A DNA stretch of 64,000 bases from Phascolarctobacterium sp. (GCA_017467905.1 JAFUKD010000002.1:1-64000); one strand, 5' to 3'; counted from the stretch's first letter, positions 25,549-37,456 are shown. Numbers and translations are program-made. Notes: a model not told the origin generated them from the sequence alone.

Positions 25549-27714
25549 TTATTTTTTCTTCTGCTCTAAGCGTTTCAGGCTCAAGCCAATGCGGTTACGA
25601 GCTTCGTCAATGCTGATAATTTCTGCTTCCACAATGTCGCCAACAGCAACTACGTCTAAGGGATGACGGAAGTATTTAAGGCTTAGTTCGCTTTTGTGGA
25701 TAAGACCGCTCACTTTCAAGCCAATGTCTACGAAAGCGCCAAAGTCTACTACGTTTTGTACCTTGCCTTTGACAACGCTGCCAATGGCCAAATCGCTCAG
25801 CTTGGTAACTTGCTTGCGGGTCATGGGCGCAGGCGCGTCTTCGCGGGGGTCACGTCCGGGACGGGCGAGAGCGGCGAGGATGTCCGTAACAGTGGGAACG
25901 CCGGCGTTCAGCTTTTTGGCGAGCTGTTCCGGCTTGGCTTTGTGAGCTGCTTCTTGCAGAGCGGTGGTGCTGCAGTCTTTCAGGCTAAAGCCTAATTCAG
26001 TAACGATGCTTTCAGCTAGGGCATAGCTTTCCGGATGGACGGAGGTGTTATCTAAAGGATTGGCAGTGCCTGCGATGCGGAGGAAGCCTGCGCATTGAGT
26101 AAAGGCGGCGGGACCAAGACGAGCAACTTTCAAAAGCTCCTTACGGCTGGTGAAGGCGCCCTTCTCGTCACGATAAGCAATGATGTTTTTAGCAACAGTG
26201 CTGGAAATGCCAGCCACATAGTTCAAAAGAGAGGGAGAAGCGGTGTTCAGCTCCACGCCAACGTGGTTAACGCAGCTTTCCACAACGCTGCCCAAGGTTT
26301 GGGTAAGCTCCTTTTGGTTTACGTCGTGCTGGTACTGGCCAACACCAATAGCTTTCGGTTCAATCTTAACAAGCTCTGCCAAGGGGTCTTGCACGCGACG
26401 GGCAATGGACACTGCACCGCGCAGGGAAACGTCCAAATCGGGAAGCTCCTCGCGAGCCAGCTTGGAAGCAGAATAAACAGAAGCGCCTGCTTCGCTGACA
26501 ATGATGTAAGCGGCGTCGACGCCGTATTTTTCCAGCATTTGGGAGGTGAACTGCTCCGTTTCGTAGGAGGCAGTACCGTTGCCAATGGCGATAAGGGTAA
26601 TTTTAAATTTGCGCATCAGCTCCACGAATTGCTTTTCTGCTTGCTCCTGCTGGTGCTTGCTGCCGGTAATATACATGGCGGTAGTAGCAAGGATGCGTCC
26701 GTTGGCATCAATAACTGCGGTTTTGCAGCCGGTACGATAACCGGGGTCCAGTCCGAGAACAGTGTGCCCGCTGATGGGCTGGGTAAGGAGCAGTTGGCGC
26801 AGGTTGGCGGCGAAGACGGAAATAGCCTGCTTCTCTGCCTTTTCCGTCAGCTCGTTGCGCAGTTCACGCTCTAAAGAGGGAAGCAGTAAGCGCTTGTAGC
26901 TATCGGTCAAGGCTTCGTGGTAATAATTATAGAAGGGGCTTTGCTCGTTTAATTTCAGCTTTTGGGCAACCTTGGCAATAAGCTTCTCGTCAGGACAGCG
27001 CAGGTTAATTTTCAAAGCCTTCTTGTCCTCGCCACGATTCATTGCCAGAATGCGGTGGGGAGGCAGCTGACGGACAGGCTCGCTGTATTCGCGGTATTGC
27101 AAAAATTCAGGAGCGTCCTTTTCGTCAATGATAAGCTCGGAAACAAGCTCCCCTGCGTTCCACAGCTCGCGACGCAAAAGCTTGCGCACATCCGCGCTGT
27201 CACTAATGTTTTCTGCAACAATATCCTGGGCGCCTTGCCAAGCGTCTTCTGCTGTAGCAATGCCTTTTTCCTCGTCAATGTGCATAGCGGCAAGCTGTTC
27301 CAAAGAAATTAGGGGTTTGCCCTGTTCTTCAATAAGCTGTGCCAAAGGCTCCAAGCCATTTTCGCGGGCAATTTGGGCGCGAGTACGACGCTTGGGGCGG
27401 TAGGGCAGATACAAATCTTCCAAGGCTTGCATCTTTTCTGCGGAGTTAATGGCAGCTTCCAGTTCGGGAGTAAGCTTTTCCTGCGCGCTGATGGCGGTTA
27501 GGATTTCTTGGCGGCGTTGTTCAAGATTGCGTAGATACGCCAGTCGTTCTTCAATGGTACGGATCTGCTCCTCATCCAAAGAACCGGTTGCTTCCTTACG
27601 ATAGCGAGCAATGAAGGGAACGGTATTACCTTCGTCTAAAAGCTGGACGGTAGCTTCTGCCTGCTTGGGTTTAATATTTAATTCGCGGGCGAGTGCGTTA
27701 ATAATTTTTTCCAT
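25549..27714 (-). CDS. tex: Tex-like RNA-binding transcription accessory protein
   Basis: 721 residues from the ATG 27714, which follows GTGAGG by 6 bases. The order matches Tex: N-terminal HTH-like helical region (ARELNIKPKQAEATVQLLDEG), central YqgF/RNase H-like domain (VLGLDPGYRTGCKTAVID, IGNGTASYET), helix-hairpin-helix motifs (NTASPSLLNYVAGIS, FTSRKELLKVARLGPAAF), and a C-terminal S1 domain (VVKGKVQNVVDFGAFVDIG). Tex is a conserved cytoplasmic nucleic-acid-binding protein linked to transcription. It is a single gene with no partner here. Confidence 0.95.
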   Translation of the reverse strand: MEKIINALARELNIKPKQAEATVQLLDEGNTVPFIARYRKEATGSLDEEQIRTIEERLAYLRNLEQRRQEILTAISAQEKLTPELEAAINSAEKMQALEDLYLPYRPKRRTRAQIARENGLEPLAQLIEEQGKPLISLEQLAAMHIDEEKGIATAEDAWQGAQDIVAENISDSADVRKLLRRELWNAGELVSELIIDEKDAPEFLQYREYSEPVRQLPPHRILAMNRGEDKKALKINLRCPDEKLIAKVAQKLKLNEQSPFYNYYHEALTDSYKRLLLPSLERELRNELTEKAEKQAISVFAANLRQLLLTQPISGHTVLGLDPGYRTGCKTAVIDANGRILATTAMYITGSKHQQEQAEKQFVELMRKFKITLIAIGNGTASYETEQFTSQMLEKYGVDAAYIIVSEAGASVYSASKLAREELPDLDVSLRGAVSIARRVQDPLAELVKIEPKAIGVGQYQHDVNQKELTQTLGSVVESCVNHVGVELNTASPSLLNYVAGISSTVAKNIIAYRDEKGAFTSRKELLKVARLGPAAFTQCAGFLRIAGTANPLDNTSVHPESYALAESIVTELGFSLKDCSTTALQEAAHKAKPEQLAKKLNAGVPTVTDILAALARPGRDPREDAPAPMTRKQVTKLSDLAIGSVVKGKVQNVVDFGAFVDIGLKVSGLIHKSELSLKYFRHPLDVVAVGDIVEAEIISIDEARNRIGLSLKRLEQKKK

Positions 27715-27783
27715 AAAAGACCTCACTTAAAATTTTTCGTAGCTATATTATAACAGAAAATAAAAGTCTGGAATAATTATTTA

Positions 27784-27813
27784 TTGACAGAAAAGGAACG
27801 CTTGCGGTAGAAT
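27784..27813 (+). promoter_or_regulatory. Promoter and possible operator of the PerR-like gene
   Basis: TTGACA and TAGAAT are separated by 18 bases. Downstream, GATTATT and GATAATC (about 27824-27847) form an AT-rich inverted repeat. Its position and composition would suit autoregulation by a Fur-family protein; that role is inference. Confidence 0.55.
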
Positions 27814-27866
27814 AAATAATAAAGATTATTAAAATGTTATGATAATCTAATGAAGGAGGGAAGAAG

Positions 27867-28298
27867 ATGCTTACTAGTCAACAATTGAGTGATGTGTTGC
27901 GTGCGAATGGTTACAAGGTTACTCCGCAGCGCTTGGCTGTTTACGAAGCCTTGGCAGCAACTAAAAGCCATCCCAATGCTGAGATGCTCTTTAGCACTTT
28001 GCAGCCTAAGTATCCTTCCATGAGTTTTGCTACTGTTTACAAGACCGTGGAGATTTTAGACAAAATTAATGTTATCAAAATCTTGAACACAGGTGAGGAC
28101 AGCATGCGTTATGATGCTGATACCAGCATTCACCATCATATTCAATGTGCAGTATGTGGCTGCGTTGAAGATTTGATGAACGTGGATAGCAGTGGCTTGG
28201 TTAAAGAAGCAGAAAAATTAAGTGGTTACGATATTAAAGGACACCAGTTCTATTTCTTTGGAGTGTGCCCGCACTGCAGGGAAGCTCGTCAAAATTAA
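27867..28298 (+). CDS. perR: Fur-family regulator, PerR-like
   Basis: A 143-residue metal-dependent repressor. The winged-helix domain covers residues ~1-85, with VTPQRLAVYEAL and SFATVYKTVEIL as HTH parts. The regulatory metal residues follow the PerR pattern: His in SHPNAE, then RYDADTSIHHH, where Asp, His and His have the spacing of Asp85, His91 and His93 of Bacillus PerR. Fur proteins usually carry Glu at the Asp position. The structural zinc site is CAVC and CPHC. It probably senses peroxide through metal-catalysed histidine oxidation, but distinguishing PerR from Fur by sequence is not certain. GAAGGAGGG precedes the ATG. It is monocistronic. Confidence 0.8.
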   Translation: MLTSQQLSDVLRANGYKVTPQRLAVYEALAATKSHPNAEMLFSTLQPKYPSMSFATVYKTVEILDKINVIKILNTGEDSMRYDADTSIHHHIQCAVCGCVEDLMNVDSSGLVKEAEKLSGYDIKGHQFYFFGVCPHCREARQN

Positions 28299-28317
28299 AG
28301 TGTGTTATAAAAAATTA

Positions 28318-28345
28318 AGAGCGTGCGTAAGCACGCTCTGTTTTT
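28318..28345 (+). terminator. Terminator after the PerR-like gene
   Basis: AGAGCGTGC and GCACGCTCT enclose GTAA, followed by GTTTTT. Confidence 0.92.
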
Positions 28346-28378
28346 ATTTTAAATGATAACTATTTTTCAAAAAAAGTA

Positions 28379-28401
28379 GGCGCCGCTTGGCGAACGGCGC
28401 C
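28379..28401. terminator. Terminator after the thioredoxin-like gene
   Basis: GGCGCCG and CGGCGCC flank CTTGGCGAA. On the minus strand TACTTTTTTT follows, suiting the minus-strand gene; on the plus strand CTTTTT follows. Confidence 0.8.
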
Positions 28402-28439
28402 CTTTTTAAAGGAGAGGTGTATGATGAAAAGATGTTGTT

Positions 28440-28679
28440 CTATTGCAGCTGCTCTATCAGAGTTGCAACCTCTTCGACGTTTAACACATCGCCTGCGCTA
28501 ACTAATTTTTCGTTAATTACCAGTGCGGGGAAGGATGCCACTCCGTAAGCTACTACTTTGCGGAAATCGTAAACTTTTTCAAAGGTAGCGCGGACTTTCA
28601 GCTTTTTCAAAGCAATGGCGGTATTTTGCATCAGCAGCTCGGCCTGCTTAGTCATTGGTCCCAAAATTTTGACGTGCAT
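28440..28679 (-). CDS. Small thioredoxin-fold protein lacking the CXXC
   Basis: A 79-residue protein of the small redox-active disulfide (thioredoxin_3) family by overall pattern: MHVKILGP, then a helix, FEKVYDFRKVVAYGVASFPALVIN, and GDVLNVEEVATLI. The cis-proline segment SFPAL is kept. The family normally has two cysteines after KILGPG; here that place reads GPMTKQAE and the protein has no cysteine at all. A thiol-disulfide role is therefore unlikely, and a binding or scaffold role is possible. The neighbouring PerR-like gene is divergent from its terminator side, so no operon is evident. The small size is normal for the family. Confidence 0.8.
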   Translation of the reverse strand: MHVKILGPMTKQAELLMQNTAIALKKLKVRATFEKVYDFRKVVAYGVASFPALVINEKLVSAGDVLNVEEVATLIEQLQ

Positions 28680-28786
28680 TTTATCACCTGTCTTTACTAG
28701 ATTTGAGGAAGTTTATTTTTCCTTGGTTATATAATAGCAAATAGGTTTGTCTAAAGTAGGGACGAGAGGTAACAAGTTTGTGAAAT

Positions 28787-28817
28787 AAAAACAGGACTGC
28801 GATTACAGTCCTGTTTT
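28787..28817 (-). terminator. Terminator after the PFOR gene
   Basis: AAAACAGGACTG and CAGTCCTGTTTT form the stem. On the minus strand the run TTTTTATTT follows. Confidence 0.9.
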
Positions 28818-28830
28818 ATTTTAAGTTGGA

Positions 28831-32412
<3,582 letters not shown>

Positions 32413-32494
32413 CTATATTTTACATTATTACTTGCTCTTTGTAAAATAATATGCGTGTATATGGTATTGGGTTTTACAAAATGAACATAAATGT

Positions 32495-32531
32495 AAAATC
32501 ACCTGCACAGACTTTGCTGACAGGTGATTTT
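32495..32531 (-). terminator. Terminator of the universal stress gene pair
   Basis: AAAATCACCTG and CAGGTGATTTT form the stem. On the minus strand the sequence continues as TTTTACATTT. Confidence 0.8.
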
Positions 32532-32540
32532 AATATAAAA

Positions 32541-32957
32541 TTATTTTACGATAATTACAGGAACATCCGCGTTTTCTACGATGACCTGGCTGACGCTGTT
32601 TTTAAGCAGTCCTTCCAAAGTGCCAAAGCCACGGCTGCCTAAGACAATGGCATCGCAGTCTTCTGCCTTTTCGGCTTGCAGGATGTGTTCAGCAACGCTA
32701 CCGCCACGCTCCAACAAATAAGAGCAGTTAATGTTTTGCTTACGCATTACAGAGCGCGCCGCATCCAAAACCTCATCGCCAATTTGCGCCGTCATGCAGT
32801 CCCCATCAGCAAACAAGACGGGCACAGGCTTGTTCTTAGGAGCAACGGTCATAATAACCATCTCGCCGCCGCTTAGCTTTACCAAGGAGCAGGCGTATTC
32901 AAGAGCTCGCCAAGAACGTTCAGTACCATCAATCGCAACGAGTACTCGCTTCAGCAT
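32541..32957 (-). CDS. Universal stress protein (UspA family)
   Basis: A 138-residue alpha/beta protein starting MLKRVLVAIDGTERSWRALEYA. The ATP-binding loop near residue 108 reads GSRGFGTLEGLLKNSVSQ, close to the G-x2-G-x9-G-S pattern, but with Asn where the last Gly is usual. That may reduce nucleotide binding. The final strand is DVPVIIVK. It lies 3 bases downstream of a second Usp gene and is surely co-transcribed with it. Such proteins are induced by starvation or stress; the specific role is unknown. Confidence 0.93.
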   Translation of the reverse strand: MLKRVLVAIDGTERSWRALEYACSLVKLSGGEMVIMTVAPKNKPVPVLFADGDCMTAQIGDEVLDAARSVMRKQNINCSYLLERGGSVAEHILQAEKAEDCDAIVLGSRGFGTLEGLLKNSVSQVIVENADVPVIIVK

Positions 32958-32960
32958 AAT

Positions 32961-33398
32961 TTATTTTACAATCAGAACAGGCACGCCTGCGTATTGCGCA
33001 ACCTTGGAGCTTACGCTGCCCAGGAAGAATTCTGCAATACCGGAAAGACCACGGCTGCCTAAAACGATGGCATCACATTGTGCATTTTTAGCAAAAGCAA
33101 TGATGCGTTCAGAAGGATGGCCAAGCTCAATAGAGTATTCAACCTTGTGGGGATAGTTAGCCATTTTCTCTTCTGCCATTTCTAAAACTTTATCGCCTAT
33201 TTTTTCCATTTCGCTGTTGTTTTGTCTGTAGGTGCTTTGATCCAAAGGCACAGCCAGCAAAGCAACATTGTTGTAGGGTTGGATTACGTTGATAACGTCA
33301 ATTTCACTTTCAAACTTTTCGCCCAGAGCAACTGCGTGCTCCAATGCGCGCCAGCTACCTTCGCTACCGTCAACGGGGACAAGAATTTTTTTAAACAT
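32961..33398 (-). CDS. Universal stress protein (UspA family)
   Basis: 145 residues from the ATG 33398, which follows GGAGG by 9 bases; a TTG two codons earlier is less likely. It begins MFKKILVPVDGSEGSWRALEHAV. The ATP loop GSRGLSGIAEFFLGSVSSKV is complete, so this copy should bind ATP, unlike the weaker loop in the downstream paralogue. It ends with VPVLIVK. The tandem pair may form heterodimers; that is inference. Confidence 0.94.
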   Translation of the reverse strand: MFKKILVPVDGSEGSWRALEHAVALGEKFESEIDVINVIQPYNNVALLAVPLDQSTYRQNNSEMEKIGDKVLEMAEEKMANYPHKVEYSIELGHPSERIIAFAKNAQCDAIVLGSRGLSGIAEFFLGSVSSKVAQYAGVPVLIVK

Positions 33399-33504
33399 AT
33401 TCAAACACCTCCGCGTGTTTAGATTTCAAATCATAGCTTGAGCGAACCCCAACCTACTTCCATATTTAGTATATTCTTTTTCGCTTGGCGAAAATCCTGC
33501 CTGA

Positions 33505-33891
33505 TTATCTGCCACCACGTTTTTTTCTTGCTTCGTGGATACGTTGAGATTTTTTGCTGAACTTTTTAGGTTCGAGCACCTGGTTCTTCGCTGCCATTTG
33601 AGAGGGAGATTCTTCGCCCCAAACGCTTTCGCCTTTGAAGAAGTAGTAGTATAAAAGCACGATACCGATGAGAGCAATGGGAATGCTGCCTACAATATAC
33701 TTATCTTCGCCGGAAGCGATGGTGATAAAATCAAAAAAGATTACGCAAGCGGGAACGCAGATGATTTGTGTCCAACGGCTTAAAGTGCTTTCTTTACCCA
33801 TGAAGCGTACTACCATTGCGTAAGCCAAGAATGCTACTGCAAAGGAAATGATGGACATAAAAATCAGAAACAGGAAAAATTCAAAATTCAT
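33505..33891 (-). CDS. Small membrane protein of unknown function
   Basis: A 128-residue protein with three hydrophobic helices (~4-28, ~42-60, ~66-86). A cytoplasmic, highly basic tail follows (KKFSKKSQRIHEARKKRGGR), and the tail may contact RNA or the membrane surface. I do not recognise the family. It is preceded 42 bases upstream by the DUF190 gene on the same strand and is probably co-transcribed with it. Confidence 0.7.
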   Translation of the reverse strand: MNFEFFLFLIFMSIISFAVAFLAYAMVVRFMGKESTLSRWTQIICVPACVIFFDFITIASGEDKYIVGSIPIALIGIVLLYYYFFKGESVWGEESPSQMAAKNQVLEPKKFSKKSQRIHEARKKRGGR

Positions 33892-33933
33892 CTAAAATAC
33901 AGCCTCCTAAAAATTTATCAAGCCTTGGTAAAA

Positions 33934-34332
33934 TTATTGTTCCTTGGCTTGTTGTGCCAAGACAGCAGCGCGTTCTGCTTCTCTTTGGCGAGTGTAATCG
34001 GTTACAAGGTATTCACTGTCTTCCAGCAGTACCAAGCCGTGATGTACGTTTTTTTCCAACCACGGAAGAATCTTGTCAAGGTTTTCGCGGGAATCAACAA
34101 TTTCTACGATTATAGGATAGTTGGCGTTGCCGCTTACAAAATAATTGATGGCTCTGCCAACACCGCGCAGCTTAGTTGCATAGCCTTCGATACCTTTTAA
34201 AACCGTACCGCCTGCCAAGCCTAAACGACGTGCTTCTTCAATGACAGCTTTATATAAAGGTCTATCGTCAAGCATAACATCTTCGCCGGTGTAGATTTTC
34301 AAGAAAGTAATTTTTTTAAATTCCAATGCCAT
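33934..34332 (-). CDS. DUF190 (PII-like) protein
   Basis: 132 residues from the ATG 34332, which follows AGGGG by about 8 bases. The pattern LKIYTGEDVMLDDRPLYKAV, then AGGTVLKGIEGY and YPIIVEIVDSRENLDKILPWL, is that of DUF190, a family with the ferredoxin-like PII trimer fold. In many genomes it is encoded beside the CrcB fluoride channel. Here the neighbour is a three-helix membrane protein that does not look like CrcB, and no fluoride-riboswitch words are seen upstream. The C-terminal ~20 residues are a charged, Ala/Gln-rich helix. Ligand unknown. Confidence 0.85.
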   Translation of the reverse strand: MALEFKKITFLKIYTGEDVMLDDRPLYKAVIEEARRLGLAGGTVLKGIEGYATKLRGVGRAINYFVSGNANYPIIVEIVDSRENLDKILPWLEKNVHHGLVLLEDSEYLVTDYTRQREAERAAVLAQQAKEQ

Positions 34333-34494
34333 ATATGTCACCCCTATCTTGTAAATCGATACAATTTACGATTTTATTATAGCAGTTTTATATGGTAGTT
34401 GTAAGCAAAATTTTTGTAGAACATTTAAAATTTTTTGGTTACGAAATTATATGGCAGCAGGATATTTTCCGGTAGCGTAGAATATTATAAACAA

Positions 34495-34635
34495 GAAAAG
34501 AGATAGACGTTTTGGAAGGTTGATTTTGGACGCAATCAACTCACCCCCCATCCCATACAACAGCTGCTGTGTCCGTCTGCAGCAGCGAAAGGAAGAGGCT
34601 CCCTGCTCGCTGGAAGTAGGGAGCCTTCTACTTTT
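34495..34635 (+). ncRNA. Candidate C-rich small RNA
   Basis: An intergenic stretch with three ordered hairpins. The first is GTTGATT/AATCAAC (34519-34540). The second is GCTGCTG/CAGCAGC (34563-34586). The third is AGGCTCCCT/AGGGAGCCT (34596-34626), followed by TCTACTTTTATTTT, and looks like a terminator. Between hairpins one and two lies an unpaired CACCCCCCATCCC, complementary to G-rich ribosome-binding sites, as in RsaE/RoxS-type Firmicutes sRNAs. Loop 1 has GGAC and loop 2 has GTCC, which could kiss. The upstream TAGAATATTATAAAC gives only a weak promoter. The reverse strand could instead be a leader of the DUF190 gene. Confidence 0.45.
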
Positions 34636-35440
34636 ATTTTACGTTTACATTCATGCTTCCGCTTCTAAAGCCTTCAAGGTCAAGGGTTGCGTAGGAAAAG
34701 CCTGCTGCCTTGACGGAGCTGACGATTTCATCTTTCAGTTTGGTGGCGGCAAGCTCTATCTGCTGCGGAGCAACTTCAATGCGCGCAATATTATTATGGC
34801 AACGCACACGCACATCCGTCAAGCCCAAGGACTTTAGTTTTTCTTCTGCCTGTTCTACGGAAGCAAGCTTTTCCAGGGTTATTACTTCGCCATAGGCAAT
34901 GCGGGAGGCAAGGCAGGCGTAAGCCGGCTTGCCTGCTACGGAAAGCTTGTACCTTTTGGCGAGAGCACGCACGTCTGCTTTGGTAAAGCCACATTCCAAA
35001 AGAGGACTGATGACATGTAATTCCTTAGTCGCCTGCATGCCGGGGCGGTAGTCCCCTATATCGTCAAGGTTGGCTCCATCCAACAGGCAGGAGCAGCCTA
35101 AGCGTTTTGCTTCTGTAAGGATGGCGGTAAAAAGCAGCTTCTTGCAATGGTAACACCGCTTGCTTTCGTTGGCGCAAAACTCCGGCAGAGTAAGAGGGTT
35201 TAAATTTAAAAGGCTCTGCTCCGCATTCCACTCCTTGGCAATGCGCAGTGCATCTTCACGCTCGAAGGCAGGGACAAGGGGCGTAACCGCAGTAATCGCC
35301 TTCACCGGTACCTTGGCAATTTTGCAGGCAGCCAAGAGCAGGGCAGAATCCACGCCACCGCTAAAGGCGAGAGCGGGTTTAGGTAACTGCTGTAAAAATT
35401 TGAGCAGTGCAGTTTCCTTCATTAATAACGTAGCTTCCAT
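34634..35440 (-). CDS. larE: LarE, ATP-dependent sacrificial sulfur transferase
   Basis: 268 residues. LarE adds sulfur to the pyridinium precursor of the nickel-pincer cofactor of lactate racemase. The PP-loop SGGVDS is at residues 27-32, and NESKRCYHCKKLLF is typical. The sacrificial cysteine near residue 175 is kept in KPAYACLASRIAYGE, so this is the Cys-donor rather than the cluster-type enzyme. AAGGAG lies 9 bases before the ATG. No larA, larB or larC is adjacent, so the cofactor pathway, if present, is split or serves another LarA-like enzyme. Confidence 0.93.
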   Translation of the reverse strand: MEATLLMKETALLKFLQQLPKPALAFSGGVDSALLLAACKIAKVPVKAITAVTPLVPAFEREDALRIAKEWNAEQSLLNLNPLTLPEFCANESKRCYHCKKLLFTAILTEAKRLGCSCLLDGANLDDIGDYRPGMQATKELHVISPLLECGFTKADVRALAKRYKLSVAGKPAYACLASRIAYGEVITLEKLASVEQAEEKLKSLGLTDVRVRCHNNIARIEVAPQQIELAATKLKDEIVSSVKAAGFSYATLDLEGFRSGSMNVNVK

Positions 35441-35582
35441 TATAAAAACTCCTTAGTATAGGAAAAAATTTCTTCTTTTGTTTAATTATAACTCATTTGC
35501 ACTTGCCATAAAACAATTTTTGAATTATTATGGTTATTGTTGAATTTCAATGGGACTAAAAAGGGAAGAAGGAATAGATATT

Positions 35583-35975
35583 ATGGCAAATTTACAAGCA
35601 GGGCTCACCGGTACTGCGATGACTATTGTTTCTGATAAAAATACTGCGCAAACCATGCGTAGTGGTTCTTTGCCGGTGTTCGCAACTCCGTCCATGTGCG
35701 CGTTAATGGAAGAAGCTGCCTGCGCCGCTTTGGTTGGCTGTCTTGACCCCGGAACAGGAAGCGTAGGCGTAAGCTTGAACATTACTCACAACGCACCCAC
35801 TGCTTTGGGAGTAGAGGTTACTGCTACCGCACTTTTAACCGGAATCGAAGGACGCAAGCTGACTTTCGCCGTAGTGGCAAACGATGAGCATGGCATCATC
35901 GGTAAAGGCAGTCATGAACGCTTTATCATTGATAACGAAAAGTTCATGACTAAATTAGCAGAGCTGGGCAAATAA
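35583..35975 (+). CDS. Hotdog-fold thioesterase, FlK-like
   Basis: 130 residues from the ATG 35583; GAAGAAGGAA precedes it, and an upstream ATG at 35550 lacks a ribosome site. The hotdog pattern includes FATPSMCALMEEAACAAL with the glutamate at ~43/44, and SLNITHNAPTALG with His69. These match the Glu and His positions of the fluoroacetyl-CoA thioesterase group. It presumably hydrolyses a small acyl-CoA in the cytoplasm. The true substrate is unknown, since FlK-like proteins are widespread in anaerobes that never meet fluoroacetate. It is a single gene. Confidence 0.85.
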   Translation: MANLQAGLTGTAMTIVSDKNTAQTMRSGSLPVFATPSMCALMEEAACAALVGCLDPGTGSVGVSLNITHNAPTALGVEVTATALLTGIEGRKLTFAVVANDEHGIIGKGSHERFIIDNEKFMTKLAELGK

Positions 35976-35990
35976 TTGATAACCAAGAAG

Positions 35991-36035
35991 AAAGACGTAA
36001 ATGCTTCAAATGAAACGTTTACGTCTTTTTGTTTT
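35991..36035. terminator. Bidirectional terminator
   Basis: AAAGACGTAAA and TTTACGTCTTT form the stem, followed by TTGTTTTG on the plus strand. It separates convergent genes. Confidence 0.85.
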
Positions 36036-36041
36036 GCGTTA

Positions 36042-36800
36042 TTATTTTTTGATAACGTTCAGGAAAGCCTTTAAGCGTTCGTTGGTGGGGTTCTCGAAAA
36101 TTTCTTCCGGAGTACCGCAGGCTTGAACGTGACCATCTGCCATAAAGACAACTTTGGTAGCAACCTCACGGGCAAAACCCATTTCGTGGGTAACAACAAC
36201 CATGGTCATCTTCTCTTCGGCAAGCTCGCGCATGGTACGCAGTACTTCGCCGGTCAGCTCCGGGTCGAGAGAAGAAGTGGGTTCGTCAAAAAGCATAATG
36301 GCAGGCTTCATGGCAAGGGCGCGGGCGATGGCAACGCGTTGCTGTTGACCGCCACTTAATTTGCGGGGGTAAACGTCACGTTTTTCAGAAAGACCAACCT
36401 TCGCCAAAAGCACTTCTGCTTCTTTAATAACCTCTTCTTTATTACGCTTCTGCACTTGTACGGGGGCTTCGATTAAATTTTCCAGAACAGTCATATGGGG
36501 GAACAGGTTAAACTGTTGGAACACCATACCCATTTTGCAGGCAATGCGTCTTGCTTCTTCGGCAGAAGGGTATTCCGTACCATTGCCGTTATCCTTTGCC
36601 AAGACTTCGCCGTCAATAATGATGGTGCCTTGCTCAATGGTTTCTAATTTGTTCAGGCAACGGAGCAGGGTACTCTTGCCACCGCCGGAAGGGCCTATGA
36701 CTGCCACAACCTCGCCTTCGCTTACTTCAAGGTCAATGCCTTTAAGAACTTCAAGGTTCTGAAATTTTTTATAAATATTACGTGCTTCAATCTTTTTCAT
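36042..36800 (-). CDS. Polar amino-acid ABC transporter ATPase (GlnQ-like)
   Basis: 252 residues. Walker A is GPSGGGKST near residue 36, the signature is LSGGQQQR, Walker B is [14 protein letters not shown], and the H-loop is VTHEMGFA. The length and closing words ([16 protein letters not shown]) are those of GlnQ/HisP-type amino-acid importers. It is the last gene of the SBP-permease-ATPase operon and begins 11 bases after the permease stop. Substrate is unknown; the binding protein suggests a polar or basic amino acid. Confidence 0.95.
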   Translation of the reverse strand: MKKIEARNIYKKFQNLEVLKGIDLEVSEGEVVAVIGPSGGGKSTLLRCLNKLETIEQGTIIIDGEVLAKDNGNGTEYPSAEEARRIACKMGMVFQQFNLFPHMTVLENLIEAPVQVQKRNKEEVIKEAEVLLAKVGLSEKRDVYPRKLSGGQQQRVAIARALAMKPAIMLFDEPTSSLDPELTGEVLRTMRELAEEKMTMVVVTHEMGFAREVATKVVFMADGHVQACGTPEEIFENPTNERLKAFLNVIKK

Positions 36801-36811
36801 GACAAATCTCC

Positions 36812-37456
36812 TTATTGGTCGTATCTGGAGAAATGTTTTTCCAGATTTTCAAACAGCACAGTCAAGATCAAGGTTGCCAGCAAATAGAATACGCCTGCAA
36901 CTAAGAAGGGGGTAATGTCAAAATCTCTTTGTACTAAATTGCGGGTGGTGCGCATTAAATCGTTCATTGCCAGTACATAAACTAAGGAAGTATCCTTAAC
37001 CAGAGTAATGGTTTCGTTACTAACGGGAGGCAGAACGATGCGGAATACTTGGGGCAGGACAATGCGGCGCATGGTTTGTACATAGCTCATGCCCAAGGTG
37101 TGGGCAGCTTCGTACTGGCCTTTGGGAATAGCTTGAATGCCTGCGCGGAAAATTTCGCAGAAGTAAGCAGCGTAGTTCAGCACAAAGGCAATCATTGCCG
37201 CGGTGAAATCATCAAAGCGGATACCGACGGAGGGTAAAGCAAAATAGAAGAACAGCAATTGCAGCATTAAGGGAGTGCCACGCATTACCCAAACATAAAA
37301 GGCGATAAAATGCTTAACCAAGCTTAAATTGGAAACCCTGCCGAAAGCCAGCAAAAGTCCCAAGGGAACGCTTAATATAATAGTAAGAAAAAATACTTGG
37401 GCGGTGACTGCGCAGCCGTCCAACATCTGGGGAATAATACTAATAATGTAATCCAT
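36812..37456 (-). CDS. Polar amino-acid ABC transporter permease
   Basis: 214 residues with five helices (first [20 protein letters not shown]). The HisM/GlnP family motif is present as [26 protein letters not shown], in which the EAA-type loop contacts the ATPase. It is the only permease in the operon, so it should work as a homodimer. It lies between the binding-protein gene (65-base gap with a hairpin) and the ATPase gene. Confidence 0.95.
   Translation of the reverse strand: MDYIISIIPQMLDGCAVTAQVFFLTIILSVPLGLLLAFGRVSNLSLVKHFIAFYVWVMRGTPLMLQLLFFYFALPSVGIRFDDFTAAMIAFVLNYAAYFCEIFRAGIQAIPKGQYEAAHTLGMSYVQTMRRIVLPQVFRIVLPPVSNETITLVKDTSLVYVLAMNDLMRTTRNLVQRDFDITPFLVAGVFYLLATLILTVLFENLEKHFSRYDQ

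Noticed and set aside
26095-26874. 259-codon frame antisense to tex
   Set aside because: Antisense shadow within a conserved gene with no independent evidence.
33426-33677. 83-codon minus-strand frame overlapping the small membrane protein gene
   Set aside because: Different frame of the same strand; the 128-residue frame has the membrane segments and basic tail expected of a real protein.
34342-34633. Fluoride riboswitch upstream of the DUF190 gene
   Set aside because: The conserved fluoride-aptamer pseudoknot words are absent on the minus strand.
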